From Collybiopsis luxurians FD-317 M1 (Eukaryota > Basidiomycota > Agaricomycetes > Agaricales > Omphalotaceae), in contig KN834767.1 in assembly GCA_000827265.1 (NCBI GenBank), forward strand, positions 647,595 to 711,594: 64,000 nucleotides of DNA, in the 5' to 3' direction. The notes under the pieces were generated by a model. That model worked only from the letters and a program-made list of their open reading frames with translations. It was not told the DNA's origin and made no database searches. The position numbers were made by a program, and so were the translations under genes. Positions 23,130 to 34,297 of this stretch are shown in pieces; position 1 is the first letter of the stretch; each line of letters starts with the position of its first letter.

Positions 23130-25482
23130 TTAATCAGAAAGCACTTTCCAGAAAGTTTTTATCAGTATCCAAGGATGAAGAATATCTATGGGTGTGCCAA
23201 GGCCCATAGTGCTGTACCAGAGAATGCTACTTGTGAATTCATCCTGGAGGTTCATTAAGGTGCCAAGTTCTGCAATCAAAATTCTTTGAACACTCACTTC
23301 AGTAGCAAGAACCTGGACTTTTCTGCTATACCAACGAGCAAATGCACCAGCTTCCAGACTGTCCCCTGGTATGGGTATTGTAAACGGAAGCCCATAAGCT
23401 GGACCAGTACACAAAAATGGAGCATTGAGATAGAGGACTATGGGGTTAAAAACTTAAACTTGCCCATTAATCGCGTTGCTTGCCTGTAATCCACGCGATC
23501 AGCTCACAAAATCAACAACTTCCATTACTTATCCTGCTCACCAAAGCCAGTCCGTTTTATTAGAATGCTCCTTGAAATAACAGTCCGAAAATTCGACAGG
23601 GATCTTTTCGGCGCTGCCAGTCTTAGCCAAAATAGTTTGAAGTAAGATGGCTCCCAAAAGTGCTTTGGTAGCTCCTTGACTAAAAATGGGAAGGAATTCA
23701 GAAAAAGTAAATGAAGGTCAGTAAGAATTTTTATTGTCACCCAAATATAGGATCAACTGCAAATATATGCTCGTCAGACACGTTATCAGCTCGAACAGGA
23801 CTTCCTCACCGGACATAACACTATCTCCTGATGCTACGAAATTACATGGGATATTGACAGCTTGATGATAACGAATGTATGTTGTCGGAGCTAATAGGCA
23901 TGAAGGATTCAAGTAGACTGCTCCGCGAATGGAGTTAACTTACGAATTCGAACATGGGAGTATTTTACATTGACTTGAGTCTCCTCAAGCATGTCGACAC
24001 ATCGGAACACCCACTCGGGAATGGGAGTGTTTGCAATCAAGTCAGGAAGTAGAGTGCGTATAGCAGCAATTGAGGGGTAACTGACATCCGAATCGTCCGT
24101 ATATTGACCTACGAAAAGCGAAACTAGATACCAAGGTTATCAAATATTCAGCCAGGATCAAAAACTTAAAAAGCTTGACAGTGAACACACCGAGCGGTCC
24201 ATCCAATTTTTGGATTGAAAACACCCGTCGACCATTTGCTTCGGCCGGCTGGTCTTCTAAGAACGCATAATTTGATCTCTCACCCTGAGTATCGCTAGGG
24301 AAAGGCAAAGCCTCAAGGATAGATGGCGGTACATCGCAAATTAGAGTATGATAATGCAATTTCTGGTCAAGCGAGACTTTGAGATCCTTTAGGGCACGTT
24401 TTCCTTCCGGATAGATCTCCGCACTTCCATAGCCAGCCTGCGCAAGCCATTTAAATCCTGCACGAGTGACTCCAGTACAATCTAGCGGGCAGTCACTAAC
24501 TTGACGACTTCGTAAGACCAAAGTGGACAGCTTACCAATAACTAAAGATGCGTCGATCTCATGCAATGCTGATGAGGATTCCGATGCGCCTTTTCGTACC
24601 AGGACTTTGTTAATGCGAGAAGGGTCATCGGGGCAAGGGACTATGCCAACAACAATGCCAGAAATTTGTTTAATATTGGCATAATGGCCCCGGCCGATGA
24701 TTAGACGCCTTCGAACAATGTTGATAATGAAGAAACACGGAGGCTTAACCTCGATACTCACCTCAAGAGAGTTTCGAAAGCTGCTCTGCTAGCTCCCATG
24801 GTTCTAGGAAAACGCTTGCCATGAGTGGTCGGGTGACGGAGATATGTACCTGCTAGCGTGATATTGGTCTCGGCCGGTGGGACGCTGTCAAAGGAACTTC
24901 GAGGGTTCAGATTTTGATATGCAGAAAGCCACTTACGGTATCCCTGAATACCTGCATTGCTCCTCTAAATCCGGGAAAAGTTTGGATAATCCGCTGTAGC
25001 AGAATGCTTGCAGTCCTGTCTCGCAAAAGGAATGGTAAAGTTCCAAACAAGTAGTCGGAAGTGGAGAACCCAACCATGTAGAGAATGGTATTGCATTATT
25101 CGGGTCCGTTTGTTGGTTTGCTGCCAACTAAAACGCCGCATCCCGTCTTCACTAGTCAGCCATGCTTCTGGCTCGATAATCAACACGTTTTCAAAAAAAT
25201 CATGGCAAACTCTAGCTGCCAGTAGACCAGCGATACTATGCAAAATTGGCTCGTTATGATTGTCGTTTGGAATAATCGACAAGCGTACCTTCCTCCACAA
25301 ACCACTGCGGTTCCCTTCAGTCTTTTCTCTCGAGGATGTCCTTCACCGAGATTTTGGACTTCAGGAATTCCAGTCATGCGCTTGAATAGTCGCCTGCGAA
25401 TTACAAACCAGGCTAACCACAATGCCCCGTACAAGCCTGCTACCAGGCAGAAGAAAGCGACCAAGCTAAGCACGAAGTACAT
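23130..25482 (-). CDS. FAD-dependent oxidoreductase with N-terminal membrane anchor
   Basis: Thirteen exons, minus strand: 25289-25482, 25075-25235, 24937-25015, 24762-24884, 24536-24708, 24191-24481, 23944-24123, 23810-23890, 23741-23756, 23542-23679, 23464-23483, 23298-23398, 23130-23243; 556 aa. Exon 9 is 16 nt and exon 11 is 20 nt. The N-terminus (residues ~3-28) is a hydrophobic anchor followed by RRRLFKR. A Rossmann FAD motif TAVVCGGSIAGLLAARVC starts near residue 58, then NVLIIEPEAWL. The second FAD motif is SGDSVMSVDPIFGQGATKA. This matches an agaric family of putative FAD/NAD(P)-binding monooxygenase-like proteins; substrate unknown. The intron after exon 11 needs a GC..AG border (GCAAGT); with it the frame reads RLMAYGLPFTIPIPGDSLE, as the family expects. 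The exon 2 donor GTTGGG is weak. It lies head-to-head with nothing; the Nudix gene is downstream on the same strand. Confidence 0.75.
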
Positions 25483-25711
25483 GATAAACGAAGAAGACTT
25501 ACTCGACTCCGGTCATAGCAAAGAGTTATGTAAATACATAACGCCATGTCGCGTAAGCTGTGTGCCTTGCCCCATAAAGAGCGTCGAGCGGTTCAGGCTC
25601 AGTTGATCAAGCACTTAGGCTTTAGCACTTCAGCGCGGAGCGAGTACAAGTGTCCAATTCTTTCAGTACGTAGCTATCAACACATCAAATGATCATGTGA
25701 GATTATTATCT

Positions 25712-25875
25712 AGCAACCTAAGTACACTCGATCCTCAGAGCAATAGAAAGCGTCTCTGTAAATACCTAGCAACCTAAGTAAGTACACTCGATCTACAGGC
25801 AGTCGTAAGTAAGATATGAGGAGAGAAGGAAATGGAGAAAACATACCCTCAGAGCAATAGAAAGCGTCTGAGGGT
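25712..25875 (+). repeat. Short direct repeats
   Basis: CCTCAGAGCAATAGAAAGCG occurs at about 25733 and 25848, and GCAACCTAAGTA..CACTCGATC occurs at about 25713 and 25769 (the second with an extra AAGT). They form a small nested direct-repeat cluster in non-coding DNA. Confidence 0.6.
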
Positions 25876-26176
25876 TACGAGGGCATTATCGATGTATATA
25901 TAGGTAAGTACAGAATATGGATAAGGAGAAGGAAGAATGATAAAGAAGGATGAAACGACTGCGTAGAGATATCCGCACAGAAACAAATCTACAGCCACAG
26001 TTGCATAGGAAGGAACAGTCACGGGATACAACTAACCACAGGGACATGACCAGCGTGGAGGAGCGTTGGACATGTCGCCCAAGCCTCGCAAGAGCTCATG
26101 CCACAGTGCGGTTACGCCTGCGATGGAGGCTTGGTTTTGCCCTAATGTCTTCTCTCTCTCACCAAGAGGGAGAAGT

Positions 26177-26347
26177 GTCAGGTACGTAGACCCCTCCTCC
26201 CCCACTATTTATCTTAGGCCATCCAGCCGAACGCGTCCATATCTATTTCCCCTACATACATACACCATAGAAGTACCGGTAGCTACAACTTCCACAGGAG
26301 GCACCCACCCAGAGATAACCCCCAGAGGAACGGAGCCCAACTAATCA
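26177..26347 (+). mobile_element. Possible solo LTR remnant (Ty3/gypsy-like)
   Basis: The stretch begins TGTCAGGTACGTAGACCCCT and ends CCCAACTAATCA, so it has TG..CA ends, with a TATTTATC-type box inside. This looks like LTRs I have seen in basidiomycete gypsy elements. No target-site duplication is visible directly at these ends, and no coding part is nearby. A 13-bp repeat lies further out on both sides. Confidence 0.3.
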
Positions 26348-28438
26348 TTGTTGCGACTCCCCGCTCCTTAGTACATAGCCTTACTTACTTGCGGTAATGA
26401 AGAGTCTAAAAATAAATAAAATAAAAAACAACTAACCACAGGACACCATGTCGCGTTCAAGATCTAACAGATCAAATTCCTGTGCGGACAACTCAACAAA
26501 TGCGTAAATGTCACGCGATGGCCACGCTAACCTTCCGTGATCAGCATCTCATTGCAGTCACTTAAGAGGTGAAGGTTTCCAAGTACTGGTTGACAGAAAC
26601 TTCAAGTTCAAATTGATTGAGGTCAGGGTAGCGGGTGCAGCTTTTGCAGAGATCCTTTCTTAGGCGCAAAGGTAGGCAACCTTTGTGAGAGGAGCAAAGG
26701 GAGGGGAATTTCTATTATAGTTACTACGTGCCTGCTGCTGCCTTTGCTTCCACTTTGGCTCGCACATTTGAAGGATTATATATAATCTCTTAATGATATC
26801 ATCATATAGGTGAGAGCGGCAAAACAGTGGCAGAAGAATCAAGATAAGTTTTAGGGTAATTGCACATGCAAATCCAGGCTAAAGTTTCTGTTAGCACAGG
26901 ATCAGCCAGATTGGGTGTGCTTGATTGTGCAGTAAAGGAAGAATAACATAGGTGGAGCGAGTGGGAGCTCGCCGTGACACTTACATGTACAGAGCTAAAG
27001 TTGTCATCCTTTGGCAAGTGAAACTAGGTTTCGTTCTCACAAAAGTAAGTTCAGTGGGGCATAAATTAATCATGATTGCTCCATTTCAGTGTGGAGATAT
27101 CAAATAGGTGAAACAATATAGATGAGGAAGAGGGAAAATCACAGTGAGTTGAAAAGCCTTCGGATACACTCAGCCATATATTTCTGAACTGTCTGGTTCG
27201 GAGCAAGATTGGATGGCTAGTACTCACTGCGGGGATTTACCCGTGCCGACTGTGGAAAAAGCTGGAGCTTGGGAAAGAAAACCTAGGATGTCCGCAACGA
27301 GGCTTCAAAGGCTATTCTTGAATTGAGGAAATAGTAACGTAATGGTGAGGTTATTTCAATGTACAAAAAAATTTACAATTGTTGCGGTGCGGTTATTATA
27401 ACCAGCCTCACTGCCAAAAATATGAGGATATTGTTCCAAATCTTCCTATCTGCATGGCCGGCACTGGTAAATCCCCGCAGAAACTTGATATTTTTGCGCA
27501 ATTGTTTTTCTATTCATGGATGGTGCAAACGGTGCAGCTGAAGCAGTGAGGTTTGCTGATTATACACCGATGCATATTCAGACATCGCACGCAGTGGACA
27601 GGCATTTACATAGAAGCAGCATGAGTTTCAAGCGCATAGGAAGGCTGAAAGTCCCCATACCAATGCTACTTATTCCACCAGCCGTATATACTCTATCCGC
27701 TGGGACGATCACAATTCAATCGCAGTTACTCTTTGCCATTTCCCCTCTAGCCTACCTCGTCTGATTCGGGCAAAGAATTATCATCACCTGTGTGCGTTAT
27801 TTATATTGTTACATATGTCATTGATCAGTATGCTCAACTCATTTGAGTGCTTAGGGGTACGAGTAATTACACACCTTGTAGACTACATACTATTTTCCTT
27901 ATAAACAAATCAGAATCTCGTATGCTTATTGAGTTCCGGGAATGTGGGCCGGATGGGTAGAGTTACATAGTGTATGTTTGACCGTAAAGTCTGAGCGGTT
28001 GGACTTGAGGTGATCAATACTGTGGTATTTGCGAGAACCTAAAATGGATCTTGGCCCATGGAGATAGACATGAATGCCGCGAATATATCCGTATTTTGGC
28101 ATGGTATGGATGTTATCTATGGGTTGCAACAGGATTTTGAATTAGCACTTGCACTGGGCCGATCAATACCAGGTGTTCTAATGCTGCGTAGGCTGAAGAT
28201 CTGCTGTGAATATGGTTTTTATAAACTGTGACATGCGCTGCGAATCGTGAGTGTACGAGAATGCACATTCGCGCCCTAACATTTGAATCCAGTTTGAATC
28301 TGAAGATCCTTCACATACATAGGAATGGGCCATGGCTGAGCAAACGCCGTCAAAGCCGTTACTTAATGTTTCAACAAACCCTATAAATTATGCATCATTG
28401 TCTTTGTGCTGTATCGTTCACTTCTTTCTTTACACGTA

Positions 28439-29556
28439 ATGACTCTACCAAGCAAAACTTGGATTCTTCCTTTGAATGACAAATACTACGATCTTGATAA
28501 TGATGAATGACAAAAGCCTTTTTCAAACAGTTAACCAGAATTCAGGATGATACGGAGCTTAAGGAGCACATTATTGCTGTTCAAACCAAGGCTTTTGCAG
28601 TAAGTGTGTTTTCTGTTTGTGGTATCTGTTCTAAGCAAAACTTCTTTTAGATATATCCATATCCATGTATTCGAGCCTTCAATTCCACCAGGTTTGTTGT
28701 TTATTCTCAGAGCTCTTCAATTCTCAGCTAAGGAATTTGAGACTGAAATTGGCATGTCTCCCTGCATATGAGCAATTGCTCAAACTAGGTAAGGAGAGGA
28801 AGGATGTAATTCTAGTTGAATTGGGGATGCTGTTGTAGGTATTATTTTCCACTTGACTTGCTCATATGCCATAACACATGCCAATTTCGTGTAGTTGGCA
28901 ATGACATTCGCAAAGCTGTTCAAGATGGGTATCCAGTCCAGAACACTCTTGCATCAGATCTTCAGAAAGGCGAGCACAGCTAGTGATTGTAAATATGTTC
29001 AGTGTACTGATATATGTTTATAATTCTTCAGGCCTTTGGGATCTTGGACATGAATTGTTTAGATCTACTCCTGAAACTTTCTCGACCCATTTCATTGAGG
29101 GTAGCCCTGTACTCTTAGAGTGTGTACCTCCTTTCACAAAGAGCTCTCAACTTAGCGCGGCACCTCCCACCCTCAGCAAGGTTAAGACTCTGAATGAGCT
29201 TCATGAACATGTCTCTGTTTTGTACGTGGGTGCATTCTTTCATCTTTTCAATGAACAGCAGCAGGAGGGAATTGCACGTGCCCTTGCCGGCCTCCTCTCT
29301 CCTGAACCAGGGTCTGTGATTATAGGTGCACAAGGGGGTAGCTCCAAAAAAGGTATCTAGAATCCGGCCCGATCTGACTACAAAATGTTTTGTTATTCTC
29401 CGAAAAGTTGGAAGGAGCTGTGGGAAGGTATATTTGGGTAATATCGAGGTCAAGGCGCAGCTTAGGCATGAGCTTGGTGGAGATGACTACTTTGGGATGT
29501 GGCCAGGTAATCAAGACCCCATGCGTATCTTGGAATGGTCTGTAACAAGGCTGTGA
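28439..29556 (+). pseudogene. Dead SAM-dependent methyltransferase
   Basis: The pieces, in order, match an agaric class I methyltransferase family: LNDKYYDLDNDE, FFKQLTRIQDDTELKEHIIA, IYPYPCIRAF, LPAYEQLLKLGKERKDVILV, GNDIRKAVQDGYPVQNTLAS, GLWDLGHELFRSTPETF, LYVGAFFHLFNEQQQ, MFCYSPKSWKELW, ILEWSVTRL. The lesions are clear: a frame shift after DNDE (TGA near 28508), an extra G in GGGG near 28829 breaking the SAM motif, a TAG where the family has Trp (GI*NPA near 29358), and another frame break at GGGTAA near 29440. It sits between the FAD oxidoreductase and the GT61 gene. Confidence 0.75.
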
Positions 29557-30011
29557 TGGCCTGTCTACGTGGATTCATGAAAGGAATATTGCACATGTAT
29601 AATATAAACCAGTTGCAGCATTGTAGATCCATGGAAATCTACATGTTCACTATTGTGCCACTATTTAAGGGACTCAGGCAAACAAAAAGTTCTGTTAAAA
29701 GAGTACGTCAAGTCCCTACACACGAAAGGTGGGCCATCACGCAGAGTGCGTGACAGACTACTGTAAAAACTGATCATTCCTCATCTAGTGGATGAGATGG
29801 GCAGGAGAAATTCGGGTATAAGATGCCTGAGGTAGCCATGTGAGCTGGTCACTCAAGCTGTAGAATGAAATTTTCGATCTCCGCCTCGGCTGGGCCCCAA
29901 ATGAATCTCAATGTGCCTTTTTCAATTGCAAAAATTGACAATCACCATTTTAGCCCTGAAAATTAGTTTGAAGATATACAAGACTATCCGAAAGTCCCAA
30001 AAAGATTTTCC

Positions 30012-31937
30012 CTATTGCAACTCGATGTCATCTTTGATATTTTCTCCAGACAGACGATCCCTGATAATCGAAGCCACAGTGGGTCCATAGACTGGTATTT
30101 GGGAGCCATGAAAACCATCGGGGGAAGAAACTCCCTATTGAATCGTAAAAGGATATGAGTCTCAAAATCAAGTCAAACTAGCGCACCTCATGAGTAGTTC
30201 CTTGAGGATATGTGACGAATGTATCATTCCAAACAGCATAGTGCTACCCATAATTTTCTAAGTATAATTGACGACAAGGGTTTATTGAAGCAAAACGAAC
30301 CTTATGACCCATATTGCGTGCCAGCATCTCGTAGTCGAAAACATATCCTTCACAAGGCTTAGCAAACACGTCGATGTTAGCCGAGCTATAGACTTACCCT
30401 CTGGGAACATAATTTCAATAACAGTCGCTCGAGAAGAAGGCGGCATCCACAACTGGTGCTGTATTGGGGATGATTATAGAGATCCCCTTGCAGTGGTAGT
30501 GGAAAGACATACCGTCAGACCATTCCCGTGCACACCTACCATAATCTACACCTGTAGTATGAAACAAATGTGCACTGAAATCATAAAACTAATACTTACC
30601 GTTGTTGTAGATGCAAGTTCTATCTGGTCCCTTAGATTGAGATGCTCCATGACTGGAATGTGAACATCACATAAACCTTCTTCTTTCAACTCTTTAAGTG
30701 ATTTGATTAGCCCCTCGTGTGCTTCATTGGTCAAGCGTCGGCCGGTGCTCTGCCGACTGATATAAGTTACCACAGGTTTGCTGGAATCCTTAGGTTTATC
30801 AGATAGACCATATCTTGTGACAACAGCTTTTCGAAGTGGCTCCCAAAAGCCGACCGGGACGGATAATGACATGGTTGAGGCCATCATTTTGAACCAACGA
30901 TGGCCGAAAGGACTGAATAGATGATTAGTTTTGGATCTTGTTGAATGGAGTTTGAATACTGACTGTCGATGGGCAGTCTCACGACTGATTAAACCGACGC
31001 GAGTAAAAACAATCGTTTCATCCAAAGCAATCATGTCGTTCCATAGACCTGAAGATTCAATTGATATCGCTGGATTTGCAGCGCGCATTAGAGGACCATT
31101 GACACCTGCGCGGTCCCTCCAAGTACCCGGAGCAACAAACTGCCCATCTCGTCAGTCATTCAGATTGACAAACTCATTTTGACACGCACTGGTAATAGGA
31201 AACGATTTGGGAATGGGAGAGAAGTAAATGAACCATCCACATGCTGGCCAAGCATCGAATATACCCGCCAGAAACCAAGTATGATTTCACCCCACCAATG
31301 GTAATAATGCTAGAGACAAAGTCTGATCAGTGCCCGTTTAATAGATTATCATAGTATTGCCACTCACAGTCATGAATTGCTTAGGGTCGTAAAGGACTAC
31401 TGTAAAATCATCCAGCCGGACCAGCGAAGTGCCCAATTTTTCCATTGCAGTGGGAGGATCGATAAATTGTAAATGCTAAAAACGGCACGATAGTCGATAA
31501 GATTTTTGAGATTGTAGATATAAATGGCGTACCGAGCTGTTCGCTTTTGTGTCAAAACCCGAACCCAAATCGAACGGAGCAGCTATCAGAGCGTCCAAGG
31601 TTGGAAAACTCTCTCGATCGGTAGTCACCACATAGAATGTCCCATTTCGCAGATATAGATTGTCGAAAATCGTAAAGCCATGGCTATGGGCTCCTCCAGG
31701 TATCTTCGTGCTTGGAAGGTAGGGCACGTCGATGTACTCTCGATAATCGGTCAAGGAATCGTCATAAAGAGGTATGTCCGGGGCTGAGATTTCTGCGGGT
31801 GCGACTTTTAGGGGAGATGAATTTGACCAGTGCCATTGGGCTTGGGACAAGTAAGAATTCATGGACACGAGTATGAAGAAACAGCTCGCGGACACTGCTA
31901 ATGCAATAAAGACATGGCGCGGTCGTATTTTGAACAT
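30012..31937 (-). CDS. Glycosyltransferase family 61-like type II membrane protein
   Basis: Ten exons, minus strand: 31533-31937, 31368-31475, 31190-31309, 30964-31139, 30600-30912, 30513-30545, 30398-30452, 30301-30347, 30187-30243, 30012-30134; 478 aa with frame kept throughout. Residues ~8-27 form a single membrane anchor after a basic start (MFKIRPRH), as in Golgi type II enzymes. Family blocks in order: FTIFDNLYLRNGTFYVVT, MEKLGTSLVRLDDF, HYYHWWGEIILGFWRVYSML, PVVTYISRQSTGRRLTNEAH, MVGVHGNGLT, VFDYEMLARNMGHKHYAVWN. These match DUF563/GT61 proteins, which include xylosyl- and O-GlcNAc-transferases; donor and acceptor cannot be read from sequence. Several exons are tiny (33-57 nt). The exon 8 acceptor (TGTGAAG) was chosen to keep GYVFDYE in frame. 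Confidence 0.78.
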
Positions 31938-32104
31938 GAGGAAACGTGAGGGGAGAAGGAAAGACTCTCATGATGCAGGGTTTCCTCAGAACACTGACTC
32001 GTGCCTGTATTCGCTTTAACGGCGCTGAAATGCAGTGTCAGACAGGAGACTAGGTCCGTCTGCCAATTGTTCGAGGAACTTACATGATCTGACTATATTA
32101 GTAC

Positions 32105-32635
32105 TTATTCAAACGGGCAAACACTTGAGGATACGTTTGAATGGGAGAGATACGGGAACGCTGAGTATGCATTGTCTTGCGACGGACCCGGGGTGGAGGT
32201 CGGCACTACATAAAACTGAGATAACGAAGAATCATTGAATAGGATATCATGATGCTCTAAAAATTCCGCCAAACCTGCTGACGTTCGGAATGGTGCGTTT
32301 GACTGGAAGGACGCCTTCACATTTCGGCCAAGCTCTGCTCCATCTGGGAAGTTGTCAGAACAGAGATAAATTGTCCCACTGTACCGGTCCAACAAAGATT
32401 CGCCGCAACGTTCAACGTTCAACGCCAATGCTAATGATATCCTGATATTCTTCGAACTGCTTACCCTGCCGTCATCTGTTAGAGATAAGGAGAACATCCG
32501 ACCTATTGTTTCAGAGCTGCGGGCCTGAAATGGTTGATGGGGATACGCACACCAATCACCAAACATGGACCAGGACAGACCAAGAGAACGGGAACCCATA
32601 TTTAAGCGCCGAATAATTTCTTCCACAAGCGCCAA
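32105..32635 (-). CDS. Unrecognised ORF upstream of the GT61 gene
   Basis: An open frame of 176 aa in the same direction as the GT61 gene and upstream of it. The part from about residue 45 looks protein-like (FSLSLTDDGR, NVERCGESLLDRYSGTIYLC, LAEFLEHHDILFND). A GTAAGC..TTAG pair near 32432-32470 would remove 39 nt in frame and join SLTDDGR to ALALNVERC. No signal peptide, membrane segment or known domain was recognised. A start at MGSRSLGLSWSMFG (32599) is also possible. Confidence 0.4.
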   Translation of the reverse strand: MALVEEIIRRLNMGSRSLGLSWSMFGDWCAYPHQPFQARSSETIGRMFSLSLTDDGRVSSSKNIRISLALALNVERCGESLLDRYSGTIYLCSDNFPDGAELGRNVKASFQSNAPFRTSAGLAEFLEHHDILFNDSSLSQFYVVPTSTPGPSQDNAYSAFPYLSHSNVSSSVCPFE

Positions 32636-32764
32636 TTAAGCGCCCTCCCCACCCATTTTACCTCTACCCCACCGTGTCACTGGATTAATATTCTACTAGA
32701 TCTCTCGTATTTGGCTTTTAGACTCTAGACTACACCATTAAAATTTGCCTCTATACTTTTATCC

Positions 32765-34125
32765 ATGACCCTCGATAATATTCGTAGCAACCCCAACACT
32801 GTGGATTTGGATGATATCGCTTTGGACCGGGAAACTCGCAAGGCACTGGGAAGACTGCAGAACCAGGGCTACGATGAAACGGATCTGTAGGTCGCTAGTC
32901 TTCAAGCTTGGACGTTGACCTAATCAACAACTTTGTATGATCATTCCAGATCATCCCATTCACTCCGGCGACTCGCAGCCGTGTTAGTTCTCTTGTATTG
33001 GCACGCAGGCGCTCTGCGTGTTCTTCTAACTACAAGGTCCAAAAATCTTCGTTCTCATCCTGGACAGACGGCATTGCCAGGTGGAAGGGTAGACGAAGAA
33101 GACAGAGATGCTGTTGAAACTGCTGTGAGTCAGGTATTGCGAAAGTGTCGTTCTGGGTTGGTCACGCCACTTTCAGTTTCGAGAAGCAAACGAGGAAGTT
33201 GCGTTGCCATTCCCCACTTCCTTGAAATCGAATATCGGCCCTGCTACCCCAACAACTCCTCATATTCACACCCTTTGCTCCCTCTCTCCGCATTTGTCCC
33301 AGTGGGGGCTTGTAGTCACGCCTGTGCGTACTTTTTCCCTCCTTCTCTCTCTCGACTAATTGTTTTCCGCAGGTAATTGCTTATTTATCCTCCCCCTCCG
33401 CAAACAAATCTCCCCATACCTTCCTTCAATCAACGCTTCGTGCAAACCCCGATGAAGTGGACCGAATATTCACACATCCTCTTGAAGCCTTATTAGACCC
33501 GCAATTATTAGCGGATTCAGTCTTATTATCGGGAGAAAATAATTTGGATCCTGGTCCGCCGTCGGCAGGACATGAAATGGCTGCTGGAGATATAGGCTCG
33601 GATATGTCTGCAGGCGATACAACAAGAGTACCATTAGAACCGGAGATAATTAATAGTGGATTGAATTTTGAAGCGGTCAAGTTGGCAGAAAGTGGAGGTG
33701 AAGATTGGCCGTATGAAGAGGAATATTATGTATGTATTGTGTTTCGCGTGAATCCTGAATTTATGACGCGTATTTCACTGATTGATTTTCCATCTTCCGC
33801 AGAACACTACTGACCGCCTCTACCCTGAGCTCGGGAACACTGTGTATAGGATGCATCGTTTTCGCTCATCGGCATCCCCCATCAAAGGTTTAACAGCGGA
33901 AATTTTGGTCAGTCTCTGAACTTCCAGCGTCTGCTCCCTTTTTCTGACACACAAGGGTCTTCTTCGGACATTTTCTCAACCACACAGATGCGAGTAGCAG
34001 CCATTGCCTATGACAAACCTCCTAAACCCCCCATCGAGCAATATGCCCCTGGGCAGATAAGAGGATTTGAGGAAATTAGTAGAGTTTTGCAACAGTACGG
34101 TGCAAAAGGGACGAGAGTAAATTGA
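32765..34125 (+). CDS. CoA-type Nudix hydrolase, paralogue 2
   Basis: Exons 32765-32886, 32950-33124, 33177-33323, 33373-33729, 33803-33907 and 33988-34125 give 347 aa. The exon layout equals that of the paralogue at 21.3-22.7 kb. The CoA-type signature LLTTRSKNLRSHPGQTALPG leads into GGRVDEEDRDAVETA spliced to FREANEEVALP, with all Nudix-box glutamates kept. Shared downstream blocks are ANPDEVDRIFTHPLEA, LNFEAVKLAE and MRVAAIAY. By family it degrades CoA or acyl-CoA. The start is a good ATG after a pyrimidine-rich leader. It converges with the 4CL-like gene, whose stop lies 172 bp away. Confidence 0.85.
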
Positions 34126-34297
34126 CTGGTAGATGATACCCTGCAGGGCTTTGATTTAGAAGAAGCGGAGAATGGGATATACAGGAACAGAAAGTACACA
34201 CGCTATGAATACTATACATATCATACATTTGTTCTAACATAGAGACACATCCTACTGTCCTTTGTTTTATCTTAAAGTGTACAGTATTTGAATCGGG

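Larger units (their letters stand above)
25483..28438. other. Long intergenic region
   Basis: About 3 kb without a supported gene. It contains a short direct-repeat cluster (25.71-25.88 kb) and a possible LTR remnant (26.18-26.35 kb). The 13-bp string ACAACTAACCACA occurs near 26027 and 26429, flanking that remnant. Remaining short ORFs have no family resemblance. Confidence 0.5.
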
